Part shown: positions 1 through 8,495 of the stretch, in pieces
Layout of the letters: each line of letters starts with the position of its first letter
How positions within the stretch are numbered: the stretch's first letter is position 1
From: Foliamicus sp965115835
GTDB taxonomy: Bacteria > Pseudomonadota > Gammaproteobacteria > Steroidobacterales > Foliamicaceae
Assembly: GCA_965115835.1 (NCBI GenBank)
Contig: OZ220471.1
Coordinates: 2,046,001-2,110,000 of the forward strand
Reading direction: 5' to 3'
DNA length: 64,000 nucleotides
Notes under the pieces: generated by a model
Database searches by the model: none
What the model was told of the DNA's origin: nothing
The model's input: the letters and a program-made list of their open reading frames with translations, nothing else
Program-made: the position numbers and the translations under genes

Positions 1-185
1 TTCGTCAGGCCCCATGTCATCCTGCACCACAGACCCTCCCGGTGTTTCGATTCTGCCTCCATTCCTCCTAATCTTACCGGAGGGAAAAGTGCCTGATGAT
101 CTTCCCACATAAAACGGGTTCGCCTTCAGGTTATGGAAAAAGAGGAGGATCGCTACGGCCTTGCCCGGCCCAAGGTTTGCGTATC

Positions 186-1562
186 TCAAGACGCGGGAGA
201 AGGCAGGCCTCCCGTTCCGGGAGCTGCGCCTCGATCCGGTGCGGGATACCGTTCCATCAGGAAATCGCGAAACGAAGGGATGGGAATGCTCAGATACCCG
301 TCTCCGTCTTCGTGCAGGATTCCTGACCTGATCATCCCATGCACATAGCCGGCAGGGGTCATTCCTTCGGGGAGCGCAAAATCGTCATACGCTCCGGCGC
401 CGCCCGCCCTGTCGGAAACTTCCCGGATCGCTCCGGCCATGGTTGCGCGGGTCACGCGATCTTCCCCGGAACGCAGGCAGGACACGGCAACGGACGAAAG
501 ATGACGATTGCCTTTCAGGTTGTGACTGTCGAGACGATCCTGATAGTAGGCAATGCGTCTTGAAGCTCCGCCTTCGAGCGCCGCTTTTTCGTCCATTGTT
601 TCCAGGTCTCCTTTCGACCGGACCAGCGCTTCCGCCAACCCCTGGAGGCCAACATGAAGATGTTGCGGCCAACCCATGCATTCGCGGGCCACAAGCCGCT
701 CCCATTTCTCCTCCGCACCGGAAACGCCGGCGACCCGGTATTTGTCCAGAAACGCCCGCACCGCTTCCCGGCACTCGCTGTCCGACAGCGCCTCCAGGGT
801 GTGAACGCGGTTGAGGGACAGCCGGGATACGCCCAGCTCTCCAAAGCGCTTTTTGGTCCACGCCAGTCCTCCGAACACCGGAACGATGGGCAGTCCGTGT
901 GCGCCCTTGTGCAGCCATCTCAATTGGGGGGCCGCTTCGGCTCCCAGCGCCTGCGCCTCGTCCAGCATCAGCAGCAACGGCGGGTGCAGGGCGGGCTCCC
1001 CCTGCACTTCTCTTGCCACCTCCTCCCAGATCCGCAGCGGTTGATCCGTGCTCCTGTGCGCCTGCGCTCCCGCCCTTGCCACCTTGAGGTCGATTCCTGC
1101 TTCGCCGCTTTCTCCGACAGACTCCCTTCCCTCCATTTCCCGGGCGGCGCCGGGGACAAAAGCCTCGGCAATCTTCTTTTCGAGCCTTGTCGGGTTGTGA
1201 AAGACGGCCTCTTCGTCAATCAGGCAGACATTCAAGCCCACCGGTTCTCCGTTGCCGTTATCGCCGTCCCCGGTTGGCTGTATTGTCAGACTTCCCAAAC
1301 GTGACAACAAGGCGGTCTTGCCGGCCCCCGGCGCCCCCTGGAACAGCCAAGTCGCTCCCGCCCAGGCATCGGGGTCGTGATTCCCCCAAGCGGCGATTCT
1401 CTCCTTGAGATCCTCGGCCATCCTCTCCATCAAGTCCTTGCGTCCCACGAAAGTGGGAGGGTCCTGACGGTCCGACTTCTGCGCAAACCGGCGCAATCCC
1501 TCAATGTCGGGAGCAGAGATGTGTTTCATGCGCTTCATTGCCGGCAAGGTGGAGGTTTTCAC
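186..1562 (-). CDS. AAA/STAND-like P-loop ATPase, function unknown
   Basis: A 458-residue protein if the GTG at 1562 is used. ATG codons at residues 9 and 12 are alternative starts, and none has a clear Shine-Dalgarno site. It has a clean Walker A (GAPGAGKTA, about residues 76-84) and a Walker B with a DEAQ-type end (LLLMLDEAQAL, about 196-206). This arrangement is typical of TniB/ExeA-like and STAND ATPases. The C-terminal ~70 residues (TPAGYVHGMIRSGIL, then a YLSIPIPSFRDFL stretch) look like a winged-helix domain, the usual tail of such ATPases. No nuclease, transposase or other effector domain is visible. It is the last gene of a minus-strand group that includes a secreted protein, an IS-split gene and a small membrane protein, about 270 bp downstream of the latter. 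The ATPase call is firm; its role is not. It could power a defence, transposition or surface system. Confidence 0.72.
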   Translation of the reverse strand: MKTSTLPAMKRMKHISAPDIEGLRRFAQKSDRQDPPTFVGRKDLMERMAEDLKERIAAWGNHDPDAWAGATWLFQGAPGAGKTALLSRLGSLTIQPTGDGDNGNGEPVGLNVCLIDEEAVFHNPTRLEKKIAEAFVPGAAREMEGRESVGESGEAGIDLKVARAGAQAHRSTDQPLRIWEEVAREVQGEPALHPPLLLMLDEAQALGAEAAPQLRWLHKGAHGLPIVPVFGGLAWTKKRFGELGVSRLSLNRVHTLEALSDSECREAVRAFLDKYRVAGVSGAEEKWERLVARECMGWPQHLHVGLQGLAEALVRSKGDLETMDEKAALEGGASRRIAYYQDRLDSHNLKGNRHLSSVAVSCLRSGEDRVTRATMAGAIREVSDRAGGAGAYDDFALPEGMTPAGYVHGMIRSGILHEDGDGYLSIPIPSFRDFLMERYPAPDRGAAPGTGGLPSPAS

Positions 1563-1832
1563 ATGGTTGTCATGTTACCGCGCTTCATGACGCCACCGCC
1601 CGGGCCTGCATCGCCCAAGCCTCTTGCACTCCTTGCAAACTCGCCGTTTCCTGCGCCGGCTTCCCGCTCGGCGCAATTCAATCTCTATCCGGCTTTCTTG
1701 TAACCCTTGAGCATTTCCTCGCGGAGCCTGAGTGCTTTTGCAACCTCCTTATCAGCGTGACCTGCCCCCCCCCGTGAGAGGGAAGGGGGTTCGGTGATCT
1801 TCTGTCGTCAGCCCCGCCCAGCGGATTGGAGC

Positions 1833-2036
1833 TTACTCGGCTGTTGCTTCTTCGGCTTCCTTGCCAGTTTTTAGCAGCCCTTCTTCTTCGCGCCGCTTGA
1901 TTTCTGCGGCAACTGCGTTGTCAAAGATTCCGTCTTTGATCATTTTCGATTTGGCGAATGAGTATCCGCCCTGGAAGCCAAGTATGACTCCTATGGTTGC
2001 AATGATTAAGTCTGAGACTGAGAGGTATTCGAACAT
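1833..2036 (-). CDS. Small membrane protein, unknown function
   Basis: A 67-residue protein. The N-terminal segment (about residues 8-27, LIIATIGVILGFQGGYSFAK) is hydrophobic with several glycines and would form one membrane helix. The rest is charged and probably helical (KRREEEGLLKTGKEAEE). The start is supported by AAGAGGA seven bases upstream of the ATG. Its start lies only 4 bp beyond the stop of the upstream gene (stop at 2041-2043), so before the IS insertion the two were surely co-transcribed and probably translationally linked. I recognise no family. Confidence 0.6.
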   Translation of the reverse strand: MFEYLSVSDLIIATIGVILGFQGGYSFAKSKMIKDGIFDNAVAAEIKRREEEGLLKTGKEAEEATAE

Positions 2037-2161
2037 GTGTTTATCCTCTTACGGTTATGCCACAAACTGTGTTTTGCCACTTCCATTTTTCGTGCCAAGT
2101 TAACAAGGTTGCTCCGGCGGCGGTTGTGGTTATTCTGGCTACTACTCTACCCGCTATTTTG

Positions 2162-2170
2162 ATGATGTAC
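2162..2170. repeat. Target-site duplication, left copy
   Basis: ATGATGTAC directly abuts the left inverted repeat and is repeated at 3794-3802. The next outer bases also match, so the duplication could be 9-12 bp. Confidence 0.9.
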
Positions 2171-2186
2171 CAGCAATTCCCGCCAA
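2171..2186 (+). repeat. IS terminal inverted repeat, left
   Basis: The sequence CAGCAATTCCCGCCAA is the exact reverse complement of 3778-3793 and marks the left end of the IS. Confidence 0.95.
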
Positions 2187-2345
2187 GCCATTTTGTGGTG
2201 CTGATGGGGTGGCATTCTGGTGCGGATGGCCGGTTGGCGGATCAGTTGGGGAAGGCTACCCCTCCGGCCGGCGCCGGATAAGTGGTTTGGCTACGCTGTT
2301 TCCCTGAAGAACCCGCTCGTCGCACACCCGACCACGGCGATGGGG

Positions 2346-3662
2346 TCAGGAGGTGTCGAAGGGCGCCAGTTCGGTTGGGTGGTGGCCGAAGGCGATGGCC
2401 TGATACAGGGCCTCCCAGCCGGTAATGAAGAACTCCAGAAACAAGCGGCGCAACCGTTCCCAGAAGTATTTCGGACGACCCTCCCGCTCCCGTGCCGCCC
2501 CAAACAGCGCACAGCAGCGCTGCTGAATCTGGTCGATCAAAAAAGCCAGCATCGTCAAACCGGAAAATACCGTCGCCAGATGCCGCTTGCCGTGGCCAAA
2601 GTTATGCTCAAAGCCGTAGCCTTGGTTCTTCAGGGTGTTGAAGGTCTCGTTCTCAATGCGCCAACGCGCCCGACCGGCACGCATCAGCGCTTCCACATTC
2701 GATTCCGTGATCTTGATGTCCGTAACCCAACTAAAGTGCCGCTCCCGACCCTTGGGGGTGGTTTCCCAACACTCCAGAAAGTTCACCTCCAGGTCGAAAT
2801 TCGCGTCGTTGAGCGGCACACCGTTGAGAAAGCGATACCGCCGCCGCACACCGTCCTCGCCTTGGGTCTCGACAACCCGCGTCGCCATCACCGAAGCCAC
2901 CCAGTGAAACAACTCCGCATGGTCGCCCGGCTTCACCCCCAGCACAAAGCGCAGGTCCAATTCCTGCAACAGCCGGATGTGCGGACCGTTCGAGGCCAAC
3001 GCATCCTCCACCACCAACAGCTTCAGATGCGGATGCTCGCGCCGCACATCCCGCAGCAGACGCTTGGCCGCGTTGCGCTCGCAGTCGTTCTTGCGCGAAC
3101 CGTCCGCGCGCAGGATCGGCTCCGGCGCCAGCGGAAACACCTCGCGATGCTCCGGATGCACCAGCACCGCACCCAGCATCTGGTGATAGTAGGTCACACG
3201 ACCGTCCCGGTGACGCCGCTCGCAACAATGAGCGCAATGCACCTTCTGCGAGGAGAAGTAGCCCGTGCCGTCCACCGACAACAGATAATGATCGTCTAGC
3301 CAGGTGAAGTCCCGCAGCCCCCCGCCACGCTGTAACGCCGCAAACACGCGCTTGAAGGCCCGCCGCAGCGAGCGCGGATCCACTTCATCCAGTCGCTCGC
3401 GCATGGTTGTATCCGACGGCGCGCGCTCCACCCCATAGAGGCTTCTCAAGTTCGACCGGGTGCGCTCCTCGCCCCGTGCGTCCTGCTCAAAACTCAACAG
3501 CGACGAATACTTCAGCCCAAACATCGCCAGCGCCGACATCAGACAGTCCGTCAGGGGCAGGCCACGGCTCGCAACCGGATCCTCAATGCGATCGAAACAA
3601 CCGCGCACCACCCGGAGCAATCCCGGGGCACTGAGCGTCTTGCGAAACTGGATCTTGGACAT
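2346..3662 (-). CDS. DDE transposase of the IS element
   Basis: A 438-residue intact transposase. An N-terminal helical region is followed by a DDE core. The first Asp is likely in the LLSVDGTGYF segment, the second in LLVVEDALASN, and the C-terminal Glu in RARWRIENETFNTLKNQGY, which resembles the Y/W-R-E-K signature of IS4-type enzymes. Two Cys/His pairs (CAHCCERRH) follow the first catalytic segment. The frame is unbroken and fills most of the element, so it may still be active. The 16-bp ends and a 9-12 bp target duplication fit IS4/ISNCY-type elements better than IS5 or IS110. The precise family needs a database comparison. Confidence 0.9.
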   Translation of the reverse strand: MSKIQFRKTLSAPGLLRVVRGCFDRIEDPVASRGLPLTDCLMSALAMFGLKYSSLLSFEQDARGEERTRSNLRSLYGVERAPSDTTMRERLDEVDPRSLRRAFKRVFAALQRGGGLRDFTWLDDHYLLSVDGTGYFSSQKVHCAHCCERRHRDGRVTYYHQMLGAVLVHPEHREVFPLAPEPILRADGSRKNDCERNAAKRLLRDVRREHPHLKLLVVEDALASNGPHIRLLQELDLRFVLGVKPGDHAELFHWVASVMATRVVETQGEDGVRRRYRFLNGVPLNDANFDLEVNFLECWETTPKGRERHFSWVTDIKITESNVEALMRAGRARWRIENETFNTLKNQGYGFEHNFGHGKRHLATVFSGLTMLAFLIDQIQQRCCALFGAAREREGRPKYFWERLRRLFLEFFITGWEALYQAIAFGHHPTELAPFDTS

Positions 3663-3777
3663 GGTTCATCCCCTGTACTCCAACAATCGCTCGAATCATA
3701 CGGTTTTCGGATGAAAAGTTTGCGAAGAACTTCTTCTCGAACCGCCCAAAACCCCTGAAATCACTCACATGTCAAAT

Positions 3778-3793
3778 TTGGCGGGAATTGCTG
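3778..3793 (-). repeat. IS terminal inverted repeat, right
   Basis: A perfect 16-bp inverted copy of 2171-2186. It lies about 115 bp upstream of the transposase start and so may overlap or adjoin the transposase promoter. Confidence 0.95.
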
Positions 3794-3802
3794 ATGATGT
3801 AC
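3794..3802. repeat. Target-site duplication, right copy
   Basis: A second copy of ATGATGTAC directly abutting the right inverted repeat. Keeping only one copy restores the interrupted reading frame. Confidence 0.9.
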
Positions 3803-4082
3803 CCGGTGGCTAGGTACGTTAGCCGTAGGCTGTAGTACACTGCCCATGGAAATCCCGCATAGTAGGTTCTTCCTTTCGGTCCTCCTGCTTCTTGGATTGA
3901 GTATTTTTCGACTTTGTAGTTTCTGCTTACCCAGTCTCTGCAATCTTGCCAATCTTGTCGCGCTGCGCCTTCGAGTCCGCCCCATGTGCGTGCTACTATA
4001 CCCATTGGTAAGGGTGTCCATCTGCTTTCTGCGTTATGGCATTGTTTCTCACTTCCGATGCCTGTGCTATAAGTTCTAGCGC

Positions 4083-4340
4083 TCATTCCTCCTTCTCGGT
4101 ATGCGCCCAGCGCGCTTGTGTGTGTGTCTGTGATCCGGCTCCGCTGCAATCACGCGATTCATAGGTTTGCCATGGTCCGTCTTTTGCGCTTTGGCTGTGG
4201 CGTGCTTCCCATGTTGAGAATACGGCTCTTGCGTCTTGTGCTTTTGCCGACATTGGTATAGTAAACATCACCGCCCCAATTATCGTCCATGACATCAGCG
4301 CGATAGCGCTTCCCTCAAGCCATTTCTTGAGCCTCTTCAT
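4083..4340 (-). CDS. Small secreted protein, unknown
   Basis: An 85-residue protein starting at the ATG at 4340, chosen because GAGGGGAG lies a few bases upstream; longer in-frame starts lack this. It begins with a basic segment (MKRLKKWLEG) and a hydrophobic core, followed by a likely signal peptidase site after ...IPMSAKA, so the mature part of about 50 residues is exported. The mature region is polar, with Trp and His and a single Cys. Its stop overlaps the start of the next gene in an ATGA, so the two were translationally coupled before the IS split the second. No family recognised. It is the first gene of the cassette. Confidence 0.6.
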   Translation of the reverse strand: MKRLKKWLEGSAIALMSWTIIGAVMFTIPMSAKAQDARAVFSTWEARHSQSAKDGPWQTYESRDCSGAGSQTHTQARWAHTEKEE

Positions 4341-4856
4341 TTTTCTCCCCTCGAGTTTTGAGTTTTTGCAAAATTCCGGCGCAAGCGCCGGGCCACGCAA
4401 GCAACTCGAAGGGAGATTTGCTCCGCTTATTCGCCTTGGGAAACGGTGATCAGCCGCTGCCCTCTGATACAGGCTGTTTTATTTGGCGGACAACCCGACA
4501 GGGCCACCCTCGAATTGCTTGCGCTGTCGACTATACACGAAATTTCTTCGACGTGTGTGTACGGGTTCGCCACACAGGAAACTGTGGAGATTAAGCTGTC
4601 CTGTGCTCGCGAAGCGGCTCCCCACAGGTGCTTTCAGGGCGCTGCTACCGCTTTCTGCCGGTGCCAGAACGAGAGAGAGAGCGGCTGCGGCCGGATTCCT
4701 TGCAAGGGGGATAGTATGAAAGCCGTTGTTCTCCGGTTCGGAAAGCCCGGTTGATGAGCAAGGACATGAAAGGCGTGGCTTGTGAGCTGTCGGCGCGCAG
4801 GCCCCGGTTCCGGGGCATGGGCTGGCAGGCCCTCTCGCGCGCCTGACCCAACCGGC
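4341..4856. other. Intergenic region between the unknown cassette and mutM
   Basis: 516 bp with no convincing gene; the short frames on both strands lack ribosome sites or domain-like sequence. A GC hairpin (CCGGCGC AA GCGCCGG) at 4376-4391 lies in the leader of the minus-strand cassette. The region must hold the divergent promoters of the cassette and of mutM, but no strong -35/-10 pair can be assigned with confidence. Confidence 0.5.
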
Positions 4857-5672
4857 GTGCCGGAACTTCCGGAAGTCGAAACGACGCGCCGCGGGATTGC
4901 GCCGTTTCTTGCCGGCGCACGGGTGCGCCGGGTGGTCGTTCGCGAGCGGCGCCTGCGCTGGCCGATCCCTGCTTCGGCGGAGCGCAATTTTTCCGGCGCC
5001 CGGGTTCTGGATGTGCGCCGCCGGGCCAAGTACCTGCTGTTCGACCTCGAGAGCGGCAGCGCAATCGCCCACCTCGGCATGTCGGGCAGTTTCTCCGTGG
5101 TGGCCGCCCGCCAGCGGCCGGGCCCGCACGATCACTACGATCTCGTGCTCGAAGGTGGAAACACGCTGCGCTACAACGATCCGCGCAAATTCGGCTGTCT
5201 GCTGTGGGGCGGCAGGGAGCCGCTGGGCCACAAGCTGCTTGCCGGGCTGGGACCGGAACCGCTGGGCGGCGATTTCGACGGCGAGTGGCTCAAGGCGCGC
5301 TCGCACGGGCGGAAGGTTGCCGTCAAGTCCTTCCTGATGAACCCCTCGGTGGTAGCCGGCGTGGGCAACATCTATGCCAGCGAGGCGCTGTGGCGCGCCG
5401 GCATTCATCCCTGCCGCGCAGCCGGGCGCATTGCCCTGAAAAGGTATCGCGGTCTGGCCCGGGCCACCCGCGAAGTGCTCGGCGAGGCGATCCGCGACGG
5501 CGGTACCACCTTGCGCGACTTCGCCGACGCCCGGGGGCGCCCCGGCTATTTTGCGCAGAGACTGGACATGTACAGCCGCGCGGGCCAGGAATGCCGCCGG
5601 TGCAAGGCGGAAATCCGCAACCGCACAATCGGCCAGCGGGCCAGTTACTACTGTCCCGGGTGCCAGACTTGA
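4857..5672 (+). CDS. mutM: Formamidopyrimidine-DNA glycosylase
   Basis: Bifunctional base-excision repair enzyme that removes 8-oxoguanine and formamidopyrimidines and nicks the abasic site. The GTG at 4857 is the right start because it puts the catalytic N-terminal Pro and Glu in place (PELPEVETTRRGI). Other landmarks are an LGMSGSF-type segment, NDPRKFG, and the helix-two-turn-helix region with NIYASEALWRAGIHP. The C-terminal zinc finger is complete (CRRCKAE ... YYCPGC). Length is 271 residues, normal for the family. Longer upstream frames would bury the catalytic proline and are rejected. It converges with ggt, the stops being about 10 bp apart. Confidence 0.96.
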   Translation: MPELPEVETTRRGIAPFLAGARVRRVVVRERRLRWPIPASAERNFSGARVLDVRRRAKYLLFDLESGSAIAHLGMSGSFSVVAARQRPGPHDHYDLVLEGGNTLRYNDPRKFGCLLWGGREPLGHKLLAGLGPEPLGGDFDGEWLKARSHGRKVAVKSFLMNPSVVAGVGNIYASEALWRAGIHPCRAAGRIALKRYRGLARATREVLGEAIRDGGTTLRDFADARGRPGYFAQRLDMYSRAGQECRRCKAEIRNRTIGQRASYYCPGCQT

Positions 5673-5681
5673 GCGGAGGTT

Positions 5682-7409
5682 CTACTCGCGCACATCGGCG
5701 CCGCCGCTGCGACGCGGATCGCTTGCCGCCGCAACGGTTCCGGCGGCGAAGTCGTGGGTAACAGCCTGCATGTTGCCCCAGGGGCGGGACGCTTCCCGGA
5801 GACTGTGCCCCATCCCGGCGAGGGCCGCCTGAAGATCGGATTCCAGCGCGTCCGCCTCGAAGGAAATCGAGTCGGGAAGGTACTGGTGATGAATGCGCGG
5901 CGCACTCACGATGCCAAACGCATCGCCTCCGTCCACCCAGCGGAGCGCGCCGAGCAGGACCATCGTCACTATGCGGCTGCCTCCCGGCGTGCCGAGTATT
6001 GCCAGACCGCGGTCGGACACCAGGAAGGTGGGCGTCATGCTGGACAGCATGCGCTTGCCCGGCTCGATGCCGTTGGCATGCGAGTGGACCAGCCCGAAGA
6101 CATTGGGCGAACCGGACTTGACCGAGAAGTCGTCCATCTCGTTGTTGAGAATCACGCCCGAGCCGGCCGGCATGAAACCGGAGCCGAAGGACGTATTGAT
6201 GGTTTGCGTAACCGCAGCGCGGTTGCCGTCCTTGTCCATGACCGAGAAATGGCTTGTGTCCGCGCCGAGCGGCCCCTGGCTGACCGGCCCCGGCAGCGTG
6301 TCGCTCGCCGTGGCGCGGTCCATCCGCACGCTGGCCAGCAGCCCGTTGGCGTACCAGGGATGAATCAGGCGCTCCACGGGGATGGAAACGAAATCCGGGT
6401 CGCCCAGGTATTCAGCCCGGTCCCGATAGGCGCGCCGCATCGCTTCCACCAGCAGGTGGGTGCGAACCGGCTCCCCGAGCCGGGCGTATCCGGCCTGCGC
6501 AAGCATGTTGAAAATCTGCGCCAGCGCCACTCCGCCGGCCGAGGGCGGGGGCGCCGTGGTCACCTGCACGCCACCGTAGCGAAAGCGGATCGGTTCCCGT
6601 TCCACAACCCGGTAGGCGGCAAGGTCCTCCACGCGCCAGATTCCGCCCGCGCGCCGCACTTCCTTCACCATCCGTTCCGCAGCAGGGCCGGTATAGAAAC
6701 TTGCAGGCCCCTGTTCGGCGAGGCGCTGGAGGGTGTCGGCCAGATCCGGCTGGCGCATCCGGTCGCCAACAGGAAGCGGTTCCCCGGAAGGCAGGAACAC
6801 ATCGCGAAACGCCCCGGAGGGCGACCCTCTTGATGCGGCGTACCTCTCAAGCCGCCGGACCATTGCCTCATCCACCTCAAGGCCCTCCCGGGCCAGCCGT
6901 ATCGCCGGCATCAGGCTTTGGGCAAGCGGCAGGCGACCGTATTTCCCGGCGATGTGGGCCAGACCCGCGGGCAGGCCCGGGATGCCGGCCGCCAGCGCTC
7001 CGTAAAGCGATGCCCGGCGAACGGGTTGGCCGTTCCTGTCCAGGTACATGTCGCGCGTGGCCTCGCCGGGAGCGGTTTCGCGCGCGTCCACGAATACCTC
7101 ATGTCCGTCGGCGGCGCGGTGCAGCAGGAAAAATCCTCCGCCGCCGATCCCGGAACTGTAGGGCTCCGCAACCGACAGGGCGGCGCTCACCGCCACGGCG
7201 GCGTCGAAGGCGTTGCCTCCCAAGGCGAGGATCTCGAACCCCGCCTCGGTGGCGGCGGGATGCGCGCTGGCGATCGCGGCCCGATCAGGCGCAGGCGCAG
7301 CGGGCGGCTCCGCAGCCAGCGCCGCGCAAACCGCAAGGAAGACGCCGGACAGGCAGCACAGAGCCGCTGGCGCCCGTGCCGGGCGGGCTTCTCTTGCCGC
7401 GGGATTCAC
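5682..7409 (-). CDS. ggt: Gamma-glutamyltransferase
   Basis: Periplasmic enzyme that cleaves or transfers the gamma-glutamyl group of glutathione. The GTG at 7409 overlaps the coaD stop as GTGA and has AAGGAG upstream. The protein is 575 residues, beginning with a signal peptide (core CCLSGVFLAVCAALAA). Family features include AHPAATEAGFEIL, the GGGGFFLL segment, the autoprocessing Thr in ADTSHFSVMD that becomes the N-terminus of the small subunit, NNEMDDFS, and PGGSRI near the end. All expected parts are present, so it should be an active proenzyme. It is downstream of rsmD-coaD in one overlapping cluster, though no functional link is evident. Confidence 0.95.
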   Translation of the reverse strand: MNPAAREARPARAPAALCCLSGVFLAVCAALAAEPPAAPAPDRAAIASAHPAATEAGFEILALGGNAFDAAVAVSAALSVAEPYSSGIGGGGFFLLHRAADGHEVFVDARETAPGEATRDMYLDRNGQPVRRASLYGALAAGIPGLPAGLAHIAGKYGRLPLAQSLMPAIRLAREGLEVDEAMVRRLERYAASRGSPSGAFRDVFLPSGEPLPVGDRMRQPDLADTLQRLAEQGPASFYTGPAAERMVKEVRRAGGIWRVEDLAAYRVVEREPIRFRYGGVQVTTAPPPSAGGVALAQIFNMLAQAGYARLGEPVRTHLLVEAMRRAYRDRAEYLGDPDFVSIPVERLIHPWYANGLLASVRMDRATASDTLPGPVSQGPLGADTSHFSVMDKDGNRAAVTQTINTSFGSGFMPAGSGVILNNEMDDFSVKSGSPNVFGLVHSHANGIEPGKRMLSSMTPTFLVSDRGLAILGTPGGSRIVTMVLLGALRWVDGGDAFGIVSAPRIHHQYLPDSISFEADALESDLQAALAGMGHSLREASRPWGNMQAVTHDFAAGTVAAASDPRRSGGADVRE

Positions 7410-7891
7410 TGCCGGAGCTCCTTGAGCGCGGATACCGCGGACGGGTGCAGGAAACTCGAAACATCGCCGCCCATGCCGGCAATTTCCCGCACCAGTGATG
7501 AGGAGACATGGGCGTTTTCTTCCGAGGGCGTCAGGTAAACGGTCTCGACTTCCGGGGCCAGACGCCGGTTCATGCCCGCCAGTTGCCATTCGTGCTCGAA
7601 GTCGCTGGCCACGCGAAGGCCCCGGAGGATGGCATGCAACCCGTGGGCGCGGGCATATTCCACGGTCAGCCCGCGATAGCCCTCCACCCGCGCCCCGGAC
7701 TGGCCGACCAGTGCTTCCCGCGCCAGACGCACCCGGGTATCAAGATCGAGAAGCGGCGACTTCGCAGGGCTGGCGGCCACAGCCACCACAACTTCGTCGA
7801 ACAGGTTCGCGGCGCGGCGCACCAGATCGCAATGCCCGTTGGTGATCGGATCGAAGGTGCCGGGGTACAGGATCCTGCGCGGTTCGCTCAT
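7406..7891 (-). CDS. coaD: Phosphopantetheine adenylyltransferase
   Basis: Transfers AMP from ATP to 4'-phosphopantetheine, the penultimate step of coenzyme A synthesis, in the cytoplasm. At 161 residues it has the family length. It shows the nucleotidyltransferase motif YPGTFDPITNGH (T/HxGH class), the LRGLRVASDFEHE segment and the C-terminal ENAHVSSSLVREIA motif. The ATG at 7891 overlaps the rsmD stop (ATGA), and its own stop overlaps the ggt start. rsmD-coaD is a common bacterial pairing. Confidence 0.97.
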   Translation of the reverse strand: MSEPRRILYPGTFDPITNGHCDLVRRAANLFDEVVVAVAASPAKSPLLDLDTRVRLAREALVGQSGARVEGYRGLTVEYARAHGLHAILRGLRVASDFEHEWQLAGMNRRLAPEVETVYLTPSEENAHVSSSLVREIAGMGGDVSSFLHPSAVSALKELRQ

Positions 7892-8466
7892 GCTGCCGGA
7901 CTCCGCCCGACCAGTTCCATGCGTACGTCTCCCACCACGGTTTCGCGCAAGATCCGCCACTGTGCGGGCAGTTCGGTCGAAAGATCCCGTTTGTGCGTTT
8001 CCAAGTACACGCGGCCATTCCCTGCAAGCCACCCATTGGCGGCAAGCAGTGTACAGCAGCGCGCCGCCAGACCGCTTCCGAAAGGAGGGTCCATGAACAC
8101 GATGTCCATGCCGGCGTGACCAGCGGCGCGGGGCCGCTTGAGCCATTCGACCGCATCGGCCCTGGTCACGCGGCCCGCAACCCCCCAATCGGCCAACACC
8201 CGTTGCAGTATCCGCACCGGCTCGCGCCCCGCTTCCACGAACAGGCACTCGGCGGCGCCGCGCGAAAGCGCCTCCAGGCCCAGCGCTCCGGCGCCGGCGA
8301 AGAGATCCAGGCAGCGCGCGCCGGCCACCCGCCATGCAAGCCAGTCGAACAGGGTTTCGCGCGCCCGGGCCGGTGTGGGACGGACGCCTTCGGGTACGCT
8401 CAGCAGACGCCCCCCGAGGTTTCCGCCGGCGATCCTGATCCTCCCCCTTGCCTTCTTTTGCGGCAT
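7888..8466 (-). CDS. rsmD: 16S rRNA (guanine966-N2)-methyltransferase
   Basis: A 192-residue Rossmann methyltransferase that modifies G966 of 16S rRNA. Diagnostic features are the N-terminal IRIAGGNLGGRLL, the RPTPARARETLFDWL helix, the SAM-binding LDLFAGAGALGLEALSRG and the catalytic MDPPF of the N2-methylguanine class. It overlaps coaD by 4 bp. It is divergent from ftsE, with only about 30 bp between starts, so the two promoters must lie in, or overlap, the coding ends. Confidence 0.96.
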   Translation of the reverse strand: MPQKKARGRIRIAGGNLGGRLLSVPEGVRPTPARARETLFDWLAWRVAGARCLDLFAGAGALGLEALSRGAAECLFVEAGREPVRILQRVLADWGVAGRVTRADAVEWLKRPRAAGHAGMDIVFMDPPFGSGLAARCCTLLAANGWLAGNGRVYLETHKRDLSTELPAQWRILRETVVGDVRMELVGRSPAA

Positions 8467-8495
8467 GCCCGGAGAGTATCATCTTGCGCGCCTCA

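Larger units (their letters stand above)
2171..3793 (-). mobile_element. Complete IS element (IS4/ISNCY-like), 1623 bp
   Basis: The element is bounded by perfect 16-bp terminal inverted repeats and flanked by a 9-bp direct repeat (ATGATGTAC). The match can be extended to 12 bp if ambiguous edge bases are counted. It encodes one intact DDE transposase on the minus strand, with about 160 bp and 115 bp of non-coding DNA at its ends. Structure, repeats and target duplication together make the boundaries secure. The family is judged from the transposase only. Nothing in the window suggests a second copy or a composite transposon. Confidence 0.93.
2041..4086 (-). pseudogene. Unknown gene disrupted by the IS element
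   Basis: The 5' part runs from the ATG at 4086 to 3794, and the 3' part from 2161 to the TAA at 2041-2043. Removing the IS and one copy of the 9-bp target duplication restores one continuous frame of 137 codons plus stop. The start overlaps the stop of the upstream gene in an ATGA and has AAGGAGGA just upstream. The restored protein has a Trp-rich soluble N-terminal half and a region near residues 85-115 (AVYYSLRLTYLATGYII, then KIAGRVVARITTTAAGATLL) that may insert into a membrane. Insertion leaves a truncated product ending a few codons into the IS, at a TGA near 3772. No family is recognised. The perfect target duplication and the intact frame suggest the insertion is recent. Confidence 0.8.

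Noticed and set aside
2220..3299. Plus-strand frame in the IS
   Set aside because: It is the antisense shadow of the transposase.
2171..3793. Composite transposon with a second IS
   Set aside because: Only one IS copy with its own target duplication is visible, and it lies inside one gene.
4376..4391. GC hairpin as a terminator
   Set aside because: It lies in the leader of the minus-strand cassette, lacks a T-run, and no gene ends there on either strand.
4446..4754. Short plus-strand frame before mutM
   Set aside because: No ribosome site, no domain-like sequence and no conserved feature.
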